A stretch of DNA of 32,119 nt from an uncultured Lachnospiraceae bacterium. Its GTDB lineage: Bacteria; Bacillota; Clostridia; Lachnospirales; Lachnospiraceae. Every line of letters starts with the position of its first letter. Position 1 is the stretch's first letter. The translations under genes were made by a program, and so were the position numbers. Below are positions 7,601-13,726 of the stretch, piece after piece. Where the stretch lies: positions 1 to 32,119 of the forward strand of contig CAJTSB010000029.1 in NCBI GenBank assembly GCA_910578825.1, read 5' to 3'. The notes under the pieces were generated by a model. It was not told where the DNA came from, made no database searches, and worked only from the letters and a program-made list of their open reading frames with translations.

Positions 7601-8305
7601 TTACCACGGAATTACTGCATACAATCCTACTGCCAGGAGCGCGCCGATAATCGGTCCGCACAAGGTAATCGCTGCATATCCGAAATTGGAGCCTCCCTTT
7701 CCTTTAATCGGAAGAACTGCATGTGCCAGACGAGGTCCAATATCACGTGCCGGATTGATAGCATATCCGGTAAGTCCGCCTAATGACATACCGATGGAAA
7801 CAATGATTCCGAATACTAACAGGTTGCCAACGCCAGCCGGTGCATCTGCCGGAAGACCTTTGATTGCAAATACGAGTACAAAAGTTCCCACGATTTCACT
7901 GAGCAGATTCAATACCGGGTTCGGGATGGACGGAGCACAGCAGAATGTGCCAAGCTTGGTAGCCGCGTCTTCGGTAGCGTCATACTGTCCCTTGAACAGA
8001 ACGTATACGATACATGCGCCGAGGAATGCGCCTGCAAACTGTGCAACGATATAGCCCGGTACCAGATTCCATGCCAGACTTCCATCTGCTGCCAGCGCCA
8101 GGGTCAATGCCGGGTTAAAATGTGCGCCGGACGCTGCTCCGAAAATAAATGCCGGCAGCATAACTGCAAGACCCCAGGCAAACGTAATCTGAATAGAGCC
8201 TGCACCTTTCATTCCTGATTTATTCAATGTTACATTGGCTACTACGCCATCACCTAAAATTATCAATATCATAGTTCCTATAAATTCTGCAATATATGGT
8301 AACAT
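7601..8305 (-). CDS. glpF: glycerol uptake facilitator (aquaglyceroporin, MIP family)
   Basis: Membrane channel for facilitated entry of glycerol. The 234 residues show six hydrophobic segments and two half-helices with the paired MIP motifs: NPA in HFNPALTL near residue 66 and NPA in INPARDIGPR near residue 185. The Asp after the second NPA is typical of glycerol facilitators rather than strict water channels. I start at the ATG at 8305, MLPYIAEFIG, because AAAGGGGAA lies eight bases upstream; the frame stays open 25 codons further but has no ribosome binding site. The gene sits between glpK and the glycerol-3-phosphate dehydrogenase, so uptake, phosphorylation and oxidation are encoded in pathway order. 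Confidence 0.96.
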   Translation of the reverse strand: MLPYIAEFIGTMILIILGDGVVANVTLNKSGMKGAGSIQITFAWGLAVMLPAFIFGAASGAHFNPALTLALAADGSLAWNLVPGYIVAQFAGAFLGACIVYVLFKGQYDATEDAATKLGTFCCAPSIPNPVLNLLSEIVGTFVLVFAIKGLPADAPAGVGNLLVFGIIVSIGMSLGGLTGYAINPARDIGPRLAHAVLPIKGKGGSNFGYAAITLCGPIIGALLAVGLYAVIPW

Positions 8306-8360
8306 AATGTGTTCCCCTTTCTTTGTAAGATTTCTTTTCGTCGGTATTTTGAGCCTCTGC

Positions 8361-8402
8361 CCGGGACACACAGCCCTCAAGGAGGAACCCTGACCGTCCC
8401 GG
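8361..8402. promoter_or_regulatory. intercistronic hairpin between glpK and glpF
   Basis: CCGGGAC (8361-8367) pairs with GTCCCGG (8396-8402), enclosing CCTC/GAGG and CCCT/AGGG segments. It lies in the 116-base gap before glpF. It could tune glpF translation or mRNA decay. There is no U tract, so it is not an obvious terminator. Confidence 0.35.
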
Positions 8403-8421
8403 ACAGGGAAAATATCAGTCT

Positions 8422-9918
8422 TTAGTCTTCTTTTGCCCAGTCAAATGAATATTTCACTGCCTTGTTCCAGCCCTTAACCATGGATTCTCTCTCCTCTTTG
8501 GAAATCTGTGGTTTAAAGGTCTGGTCGATAGACCAGTTCTTAATAACATCTTCCTTGCTCTCCCAATAGCCAACTGCAAGGCCTGCCAGATAAGCAGCTC
8601 CCATAGCTGTCGTCTCTACGCAGGATGGACGGTTTACAGGAGCGTCAATAATATTTGCCTGCGTCTGCATCAGGAAGTCGTTCGCGCTTGCGCCGCCGTC
8701 AACCTTCAAAGAATTCAGCTCAATACCGGAATCCGCTCTCATTGCCTCCAATACATCATTCGTCTGATATGCCAGAGATTCCAGAGTTGCACGGATAATA
8801 TGATATTTGTTGACGCCTCTGGTAATTCCTACGATAGTTCCCCTTGCATACTGATCCCAATGGGGCGCGCCCAAACCGGTAAATGCCGGAACTACATAAC
8901 AGCCGTTGGTATCTTTGACCTTCTTTGCCATATATTCAGAATCGGGAGCACTGTCAATAATTCTCAGTTCATCACGCAGCCACTGAATTGCCGCTCCTGC
9001 TACGAAGATGGAACCTTCCAATGCATAATTTACCTTTCCGTCAATGCCCCATGCAATGGTAGTCACGAGACCGTTTTTGGAAAATACAGGTTTCTCTCCG
9101 GTGTTCATCAACATGAAACATCCGGTTCCATATGTATTCTTTGCCTCGCCTGCCGTGAAACAGGTCTGCCCGAACAGTGCCGCCTGCTGGTCTCCTGCCG
9201 CTCCGCTGACCGGAATCGCTCCGCCGAAGAAAGAAGAATCTGCCGTTCCATATACACAGCTTGACGGTTTTGCCTCGGGAAGCATGCTTGCCGGAATATT
9301 TAATTCCTTTAAGATCTCCTCATCCCACTTCAGATCATTGATGTTAAATAACATCGTACGTGATGCGTTAGAATAATCCGTTACATGCGCCGCACCTTTT
9401 GTCAATTTCCAGATCAACCATGTCTCAACCGTACCGAAGAGAAGTTCTCCTCTTTCTGCTCTCTCCCGTACTCCTTCCACATTATCCAGAATCCATTTCA
9501 ACTTGGTTCCTGAAAAATATGCGTCGATTACGAGTCCCGTCTTCTGACGGAAAGTATCTGTAAGTCCCTTTTCTTTCAAACTGTCACAGTATTCTGATGT
9601 TCTCCGGCACTGCCATACAATCGCATGATATACCGGTTCTCCCGTATTCTTATCCCATACAATTGTCGTCTCGCGCTGGTTGGTAATGCCGATTGCAGCG
9701 ATATCCTCTGCAGAAGCCCCAATCTTCTGCATTGCCTCCACTGCAACTCCTAACTGCGTAGACCAAATCTCGTTCGCATCGTGCTCTACCCAGCCCGGTT
9801 TCGGAAAATACTGTGTAAATTCTTTCTGAGCTACGCTACACATCTCTCCTCTTTCGTTAAAAAGAATACATCTGTTACTTGTCGTTCCGGCATCCAGTGC
9901 CATAACATATTTCGCCAT
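8422..9918 (-). CDS. glpK: glycerol kinase
   Basis: Phosphorylates glycerol with ATP to sn-glycerol 3-phosphate, trapping it in the cell. The 498 residues match the normal FGGY-kinase length. The N-terminal phosphate motif is MALDAGTTSNRCILFNERG. Conserved blocks include the glycerol-binding WQCRRT, GAAGDQQAALFGQ, NTYGTGCFMLMNTGEKP, and C-terminal KVDGGASANDFLMQ with TAMGAAYLAGLAVGYW. In the loop where several low-GC Firmicutes carry the HPr-phosphorylated histidine, this protein reads VYGTADSSFFGG with no His. Activation by the phosphotransferase system may therefore be missing. An AGGAGG site lies upstream of the ATG. glpP ends 50 bases upstream, so the two are probably one transcript. Confidence 0.97.
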   Translation of the reverse strand: MAKYVMALDAGTTSNRCILFNERGEMCSVAQKEFTQYFPKPGWVEHDANEIWSTQLGVAVEAMQKIGASAEDIAAIGITNQRETTIVWDKNTGEPVYHAIVWQCRRTSEYCDSLKEKGLTDTFRQKTGLVIDAYFSGTKLKWILDNVEGVRERAERGELLFGTVETWLIWKLTKGAAHVTDYSNASRTMLFNINDLKWDEEILKELNIPASMLPEAKPSSCVYGTADSSFFGGAIPVSGAAGDQQAALFGQTCFTAGEAKNTYGTGCFMLMNTGEKPVFSKNGLVTTIAWGIDGKVNYALEGSIFVAGAAIQWLRDELRIIDSAPDSEYMAKKVKDTNGCYVVPAFTGLGAPHWDQYARGTIVGITRGVNKYHIIRATLESLAYQTNDVLEAMRADSGIELNSLKVDGGASANDFLMQTQANIIDAPVNRPSCVETTAMGAAYLAGLAVGYWESKEDVIKNWSIDQTFKPQISKEERESMVKGWNKAVKYSFDWAKED

Positions 9919-9968
9919 TGTAAAATCCTCCTCGTCTATTGCCTGTTAATCAATAAGTTCCGTGTGCA

Positions 9969-10535
9969 CTACATAAACCATACATCCTGATTTGTTGTAG
10001 AAACGGAAATTGCCCCCGCATCCAATGCTTCAATAACGTCCTCCCGGTCACTGATCAACCCCCCCGCAATCACGGGCTGTGTACTGAGCCTGGCGACTTT
10101 GCGGATGATCTTAGGCATAACCCCCGGCAGTATTTCTATAAAATCTGCCTTAATCTGTTTCCTCTGCCTCTCGATACTTTGAAAAGCCCTGGAATCTAAA
10201 ACAAAAATACGGAAAACAGTGTATAGAGACAACTCCTTTGCACGATTAATCATATTCATCCGCGTGGAAATAATACCATCTGATTTTGTATTCTTGCGAA
10301 TATAATCCACCGCAACGTCATGGTTGCTTAAACCTTCCACCAAATCAATATGCACCAATGCGATTTTATCTGCTTCCTTTACTCGTTCTACAATTTCTGC
10401 GATATTGCACATATCTCCAAACAGGATAAATACAATCTTCACATCTGATTCCAGACACCGCTCCACTCCGTCAAAATCTTTCACCGCGGCCACAACCGGA
10501 CAATCTGCCATTGCATCATAAAATTTCTGTTCCAT
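9969..10535 (-). CDS. glpP: glycerol-3-phosphate responsive antiterminator
   Basis: A regulatory RNA-binding protein of 188 residues. In Bacillus subtilis the homologue, loaded with glycerol 3-phosphate, prevents termination in leaders of glp mRNAs. Family features include PVVAAVKDFDGVERCLESD at the start, FGDMCNI, the VHIDLVEGLS block, IISTRMNMINRAKE and the C-terminal PVIAGGLISDREDVIEALDAGA, which together suggest a TIM-barrel-like fold. I start at the ATG at 10535, which follows GTGGAGGAAAT; an in-frame ATG 18 bases earlier has no such site. It is the first gene of the glp operon. A strong intrinsic terminator lies about 150 bases upstream, a natural place for it to act on its own operon. 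Confidence 0.94.
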   Translation of the reverse strand: MEQKFYDAMADCPVVAAVKDFDGVERCLESDVKIVFILFGDMCNIAEIVERVKEADKIALVHIDLVEGLSNHDVAVDYIRKNTKSDGIISTRMNMINRAKELSLYTVFRIFVLDSRAFQSIERQRKQIKADFIEILPGVMPKIIRKVARLSTQPVIAGGLISDREDVIEALDAGAISVSTTNQDVWFM

Positions 10536-10681
10536 ATTTCCTCCACAAATCATGTTCTGGTCTTACCATATCTGATTGTTCCCACCTCCAATATCAGGAT
10601 ACACACCACGCAAGTAAAATATTTTATATCATAGGAAAATTGTATTTCACACTTCACAGCAACAGGTTACGCCTATGGTAT

Positions 10682-10732
10682 AAAAAAAGAGTAGGGTTAA
10701 TAAACAGTATTTCTACCGTGTCAACCCTACTC
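10682..10732 (-). terminator. perfect intrinsic terminator in the glpP leader (candidate GlpP-controlled attenuator)
   Basis: On the minus strand GAGTAGGGTT (10732-10723) pairs perfectly with AACCCTACTC (10698-10689), followed directly by seven U. The loop can form a small internal stem. It sits 146 bases after the AhpF-like gene and about 147 before glpP. It could end the ahp transcript, or it could be a leader terminator that GlpP overcomes when glycerol 3-phosphate is present. Its position fits both. Confidence 0.85.
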
Positions 10733-10759
10733 CATGTTCTCCAGGTCACTATCCGTTTT

Positions 10760-10799
10760 TGTATAAACATATGCTAGCATCTTCCACAAGATAATTCAA
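10760..10799 (-). promoter_or_regulatory. possible promoter of the glp operon
   Basis: Two overlapping weak pairs lie upstream of the leader terminator on the minus strand: TTGAAT (10799-10794) with TAGCAT (10776-10771) at 17-base spacing, and TTGTGG (10789-10784) with TATACA (10765-10760) at 18. Either would put the terminator inside the 5' leader of glpP. Neither matches consensus well. Confidence 0.3.
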
Positions 10800-10800
10800 G

Positions 10801-10818
10801 CCTTTTTTGCAAAAAAGG
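10801..10818. other. weak AT-rich hairpin after the AhpF-like gene
   Basis: CCTTTTTT-GC-AAAAAAGG is an 8-bp inverted repeat with a two-base centre. It lies 60 bases after the stop of the AhpF-like gene. It may be a minor terminator, but the stem is nearly all A-T pairs. Confidence 0.3.
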
Positions 10819-10877
10819 AAAAATATGTCTAAAATTGTCAAAAAACAGCCATTACTTTTGTGCATATTTGCAACAAT

Positions 10878-11543
10878 CTATTTGCAGGACTTCACATACT
10901 GATACATCTGATCCATTGTCTTCGTTCCCAGCAATATTTCCTTTTCATTGATGACCGTCATGGGAATCCGCTCGATCTTATACTCTTTTGCCAGATGCGG
11001 GTACAGCCTTGCATCAATCATCCGCGCCTCAATCGCCTCTGAACACGCCGCCATCTGCTGACAGGTAATCACCTGCTGGGCGCAGTGATGACAGGCAAGG
11101 GAGACAAAAATTTTAATCTCGCACTTATGACTGAGTTTTCCAAGCTTTTTCAGTATCCGTTTGTCCATCTCCTGCCCGGGTCCGGCCACATTGTAGATTG
11201 CAAGAACCAGGGAATTCATCTCCTTGCCCCCGGTTACGCCGTGGAACGCGACGCCCGTATACTCCCCCTGTCTGTACAATGCTGTTGCCGGAAGGAGCGT
11301 ACTGTCAAGTTCCGGCAGAGCCTCCTCTGCCTCCTTTGAATCATAAAACTGACAGGACAGCTTATCCGACAAACCGGCAATATGGCGCACCAGCTCCGCC
11401 ATCTCCACAGACGCCTTATCTTCTAAATCCACGACACATGCCAGATGCGCCTCCCCCGTCAGTTTCCCGAGTACCCCCAAAAGCTGTTCCTCCAGCTCCG
11501 GCGTAATCAAGCTGCTTTTAGACGCTATTTTATCAATCTCCAT
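10878..11543 (-). CDS. stand-alone AhpF N-terminal-like tandem thioredoxin-fold protein
   Basis: A redox protein of 221 residues, likely the electron donor to the AhpC encoded upstream. It resembles the N-terminal domain of AhpF: two thioredoxin folds in tandem, the first degenerate and the second carrying the CXXC motif in SLACHHCAQQV near residues 138-148. The C-terminal part follows the glutaredoxin-like pattern (ERIPMTVINEKEILLG). The FAD/NADH-binding thioredoxin-reductase part of full-length AhpF, usually over 500 residues, is absent, and no remnant of it follows. I start at the ATG at 11543 because TAGGAGGAAGACGA precedes it. The frame is open for another 24 codons into the upstream repeat and could give an extended form from 11615. 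Confidence 0.88.
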   Translation of the reverse strand: MEIDKIASKSSLITPELEEQLLGVLGKLTGEAHLACVVDLEDKASVEMAELVRHIAGLSDKLSCQFYDSKEAEEALPELDSTLLPATALYRQGEYTGVAFHGVTGGKEMNSLVLAIYNVAGPGQEMDKRILKKLGKLSHKCEIKIFVSLACHHCAQQVITCQQMAACSEAIEARMIDARLYPHLAKEYKIERIPMTVINEKEILLGTKTMDQMYQYVKSCK

Positions 11544-11570
11544 TCGTCTTCCTCCTAAAATAAAATGTAG

Positions 11571-11647
11571 CGGCACGCGACGCTTTGCGTCACCTGCCAT
11601 AACGGAGGAAGGCATTCCTATAAATGCTGCGCATTTGCCTTCCTCCT
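11571..11647. repeat. dispersed structured repeat, copy 2
   Basis: Nearly identical to 494-569, with the same two hairpins and a one-base length difference between GCATT and GGAATGCC. It starts at the ahpC stop codon, whose TAG overlaps the GGAGG of the repeat. It ends before the ribosome binding site of the AhpF-like gene. On the minus strand GGAGGAAGGCAA-ATG again resembles a translation start, here giving only 14 codons. Confidence 0.85.
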
Positions 11648-12212
11648 ATAACATTCCCACTAAATCAAGGCTTGGGCTCAGTGTTTCCTCCCCGGGCTGC
11701 CATTTTGCCGGACATACCTGGTCTCCATGCTCCTCCACGAATTTTGCCGCCTGCACTTTGCGCAGCAATTCTTCCGCATTCCTTCCAATGCCCATATCGT
11801 GAATCTCATATGCCTTGACTTTTCCCTCGGGATTGAGGATGAACGTACCGCGAAGCGCCTGTCCCTCTTCCTCTACCAGCACGCCAAACTGACGCGCCAG
11901 AATGCCCGCCGGATCCGCCAGCATCACATAGCGGATTTTTTTGATCGTATCGGAGGCGTCTGCCCATGCCTTGTGTACGAAATGTGTATCTTCGGAGACA
12001 GAATAAATTTCACATCCCTCTTGCTGAAACTCCTCATAATGTTCTGCGAGGTCGCCCAGCTCTGTCGGGCACACAAACGTAAAATCCGCCGGATAGAAAA
12101 ACAGCACGGACCAATGTCCCTGCAAATCCTTCTCACTGACCTCAATAAATTCTCCGTTTGAAAACGCCGACACCTGAAACGGTTCCACCTGTTTGTTAAT
12201 CAAATTTCCCAT
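11646..12212 (-). CDS. ahpC: alkyl hydroperoxide reductase subunit C (2-Cys peroxiredoxin)
   Basis: Reduces hydrogen peroxide and organic hydroperoxides in the cytoplasm. The 188 residues are full length for AhpC. The peroxidatic Cys lies in FYPADFTFVCPTELGDL near residue 48, and the resolving Cys is in DQVCPAKWQPGEE near residue 167. The conserved substrate-site Arg is in RGTFILNPEG. AAAGGAGAAATGT precedes the ATG at 12212. A strong promoter lies 33 bases upstream, so the 5' leader is short. Its downstream partner is an AhpF N-terminal-like protein rather than full AhpF, so reduction probably depends on a thioredoxin reductase encoded elsewhere. The promoter is back to back with that of the Cys-repeat peptide gene. 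Confidence 0.96.
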   Translation of the reverse strand: MGNLINKQVEPFQVSAFSNGEFIEVSEKDLQGHWSVLFFYPADFTFVCPTELGDLAEHYEEFQQEGCEIYSVSEDTHFVHKAWADASDTIKKIRYVMLADPAGILARQFGVLVEEEGQALRGTFILNPEGKVKAYEIHDMGIGRNAEELLRKVQAAKFVEEHGDQVCPAKWQPGEETLSPSLDLVGML

Positions 12213-12244
12213 ACATTTCTCCTTTCTCTTTCTTAATATTTTCC

Positions 12245-12273
12245 ATTATAAATTTCAAAAAATAAAAAATCAA
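12245..12273 (-). promoter_or_regulatory. sigma-A-type promoter of ahpC
   Basis: The minus strand has TTGATT (12273-12268), a 17-base spacer and a consensus TATAAT (12250-12245). Transcription would start near 12238, about 26 bases before the ahpC ATG. The -35 box lies only 11 bp from that of the divergent peptide gene. A full PerR box is not evident, although a TTATAAT half-site overlaps the -10. Confidence 0.75.
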
Positions 12274-12284
12274 CATTTTTCCAC

Positions 12285-12313
12285 TTGCAATCTGCAAAAA
12301 GTAAAGTTATAAT
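12285..12313 (+). promoter_or_regulatory. sigma-A-type promoter of the Cys-repeat peptide gene
   Basis: TTGCAA (12285-12290), a 17-base spacer and a perfect TATAAT (12308-12313). The start would fall near 12320, giving a leader of about 45 bases before the ATG at 12365. It is strong and diverges from the ahpC promoter, so the two may share regulation. Confidence 0.78.
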
Positions 12314-12364
12314 ATGTCTCAACACTTGACAGCAAACATAAATCATATTTTAGGAGGTATTTCG

Positions 12365-12562
12365 ATGGAGAAGGAAAAGAATTTAGATATTACGAACCTC
12401 AACGGCATGTCCTCAGATGACGACACGACCTGCGGCCTGAATGATATGAATTGCGTAGAAACCAAAGAAACCGCGAGCAGCATTACCAACATGAACAGCG
12501 CAAGCTCGGATGACGATACAACCTGCAGTTTTACAGATATGAACTGCACAGGTGAAAATTAA
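12365..12562 (+). CDS. 65-residue acidic protein with two tandem Cys repeats (unrecognised; possible modified-peptide precursor)
   Basis: I do not recognise this family. The start at 12365 is set by TTAGGAGGTATTTCG upstream. After an eight-residue Lys/Glu-rich start come two repeats with a 31-residue period (residues 9-30 and 40-61). Each contains ITN(L/M)N, then SSDDDTTC, then DMNC. All four Cys lie in the repeats, spaced C-X6-C, and each first Cys begins a CX3D motif (CGLND, CSFTD). There is no signal peptide or membrane segment. CX3D repeats are known from some radical-SAM thioether peptides, and repeated cores are common in ribosomally made modified peptides, but no maturase or exporter is in this window. 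A small metal-binding or redox-responsive protein is an alternative. It has its own strong promoter and terminator. Confidence 0.8.
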   Translation: MEKEKNLDITNLNGMSSDDDTTCGLNDMNCVETKETASSITNMNSASSDDDTTCSFTDMNCTGEN

Positions 12563-12585
12563 ATTTAATTTTTATTTTTAGAAAG

Positions 12586-12609
12586 GGCTGCCATTGGGCA
12601 GCCTTTTTT
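12586..12609 (+). terminator. intrinsic terminator of the Cys-repeat peptide gene
   Basis: GGCTGCC (12586-12592) pairs with GGCAGCC (12597-12603) around a four-base loop, followed by six T. It lies 24 bases after the stop codon. The T run overlaps the stop codon of the convergent 86-residue gene. On the minus strand an interrupted U tract follows the same stem, so it may act in both directions. Confidence 0.9.
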
Positions 12610-12868
12610 ATTCTTCAATCACATGGATTTCCAGAAAATCAAAGTCTATCTGTTCTACAAAATTATCCTGATAAAACCGCGCTTTGGCATGGCGTTTGAA
12701 CTCTGCCACCGTTGCGTCCAGCCATATCGGCTGGCTTAAATCAAACTCGTAACAGACCTGCTCTAACGCACGAAAAATTCTGTGTGTACGCGTATCATCA
12801 CTCTCATCTGTAACGACCGTATCACGCAGAAGATGGTTGTCTTTAAAAATTTTAAACCAGATACGCAT
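12608..12868 (-). CDS. conserved-looking 86-residue protein of unknown function
   Basis: I do not recognise a named family. The protein is soluble, 86 residues, rich in Phe, Asp, Glu and Arg, starting MRIWFKIFKDNHLLRDTVV. The middle (DTRTHRIFRALEQVCYEFDLSQPIWLD) looks helical and then turns to a strand, and FYQDNFVEQIDFDFLEIHVIEE forms a beta-rich acidic end. There is no signal peptide and only one Cys. The GGAGGAAGGCAA before its ATG is the same string that opens both copies of the dispersed repeat. It starts 12 bases after the methyltransferase stop, so it is the last gene of the dnaE-pfkA-methyltransferase run. The good start site and operon position make it a real gene; the role is unknown. 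Confidence 0.75.
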   Translation of the reverse strand: MRIWFKIFKDNHLLRDTVVTDESDDTRTHRIFRALEQVCYEFDLSQPIWLDATVAEFKRHAKARFYQDNFVEQIDFDFLEIHVIEE

Positions 12869-12880
12869 TTGCCTTCCTCC
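12866..12880. repeat. fragment matching one end of the dispersed repeat
   Basis: GCATTTGCCTTCCTCCT here matches the end of the repeats at 494-569 and 11571-11647, and again lies directly after a stop codon. Here it is a working ribosome binding site and start codon for the 86-residue protein. The match covers only the ribosome binding site and start, so chance or shared function is possible. Confidence 0.4.
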
Positions 12881-13711
12881 TCAATTTTCCTTCCTCCTCT
12901 GGCGACTGGCCTCGTACATCAGGAGCGCGGAGGCTACTGCCGCATTTAAGGATTCCACCTTTCCTTCCATGGGAATCCGTATATAAGTGTCTGCAAGTCC
13001 GGCAATTTCCGGGCTTAAGCCGTTTCCCTCATTTCCAATCAGAAATGCGCTGGGAACCGTATAATCCGGTTCATCATAACAGATCTGCCCTTTCAGATGC
13101 GCGGCATACATTGCAATGCCTTTGCCTTTGAGTATAGCAATCGTCTCTTCCAGATTATCGGAGATATAAAACGGTACCCGAAACAGCGAACCCATAGTGG
13201 AACGAATCGTCTTCGGGTGAAAAATATCCACCGTTGTCCGGTTCATAATCACCCCGGTAACGCCCGCTCCCTCTCCGGTGCGCATCATAGTTCCCAGATT
13301 TCCCGGATCCTGAATGCTCTCCAGAATCAGCAGATGCGGTTGTTTGCCCGCTGAAACCGGTTCTTCTGCCACAGCAGATGCAGCAGGAAAACCATCACCC
13401 AGCAGATCTTCCAATGCATATTCCGGCATCTGCACCAGACAGAGGATTCCCTGCGGCGTCTTCGTATCGCTGATATGGGAAAACACAGCGTCCGATACCT
13501 CCTCATACGCATAACCTTTCAGACGTTCCCGGTTTGTGCTTTCTGCAAGAAACCGCTCTGATACATACATTTCCTTTATCAGCTCACGGGAAACTTCCAT
13601 GCACATTTTTATTCCTTCCACCACAAAAACCCGCTCTTCATAGCGGGTTTTCGATTTTTTATTTAACTGTATGACATGTTTCATCTTCGGGTTCGAAACA
13701 CTCGTAATCAT
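12881..13711 (-). CDS. TrmH/SpoU family RNA 2'-O-methyltransferase
   Basis: Uses S-adenosylmethionine to methylate a ribose 2'-OH in rRNA or tRNA. The 276 residues comprise an N-terminal substrate-binding domain (residues about 1-100, beginning MITSVSNPKMKHVIQLNKK) and a SPOUT catalytic domain. The three SpoU motifs are visible: LILESIQDPGNLGTMMRTG, the TIRSTMGSLFRVP strand, and the C-terminal knot FLIGNEGNGLSPE with IPMEGKVESLNAAVASALL. The N-terminal domain and length suggest an RlmB-like or TsnR-like rRNA enzyme, but the target cannot be fixed. AAAGGGGA lies upstream of the ATG. It begins 15 bases after the pfkA stop and is probably cotranscribed. Confidence 0.92.
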   Translation of the reverse strand: MITSVSNPKMKHVIQLNKKSKTRYEERVFVVEGIKMCMEVSRELIKEMYVSERFLAESTNRERLKGYAYEEVSDAVFSHISDTKTPQGILCLVQMPEYALEDLLGDGFPAASAVAEEPVSAGKQPHLLILESIQDPGNLGTMMRTGEGAGVTGVIMNRTTVDIFHPKTIRSTMGSLFRVPFYISDNLEETIAILKGKGIAMYAAHLKGQICYDEPDYTVPSAFLIGNEGNGLSPEIAGLADTYIRIPMEGKVESLNAAVASALLMYEASRQRRKEN

Positions 13712-13726
13712 ACGTCTCTGTCCCCT

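Noticed and set aside
10696..10724. TTGACA promoter inside the glp leader hairpin
   Set aside because: The -35 box is perfect, but at 17-base spacing the -10 would be ATTAAC, which is poor. The segment is better explained as the terminator stem and loop.
10878..11543. Frameshifted or degraded ahpF gene
   Set aside because: No reductase-domain remnant was found in the sequence after 10878. The frame ends cleanly after the second thioredoxin fold, so it reads as a natural short protein.
12365..12562. Metallothionein
   Set aside because: Four Cys in 65 residues with C-X6-C spacing is too few and too widely spaced for known metallothioneins, although some metal binding remains possible.
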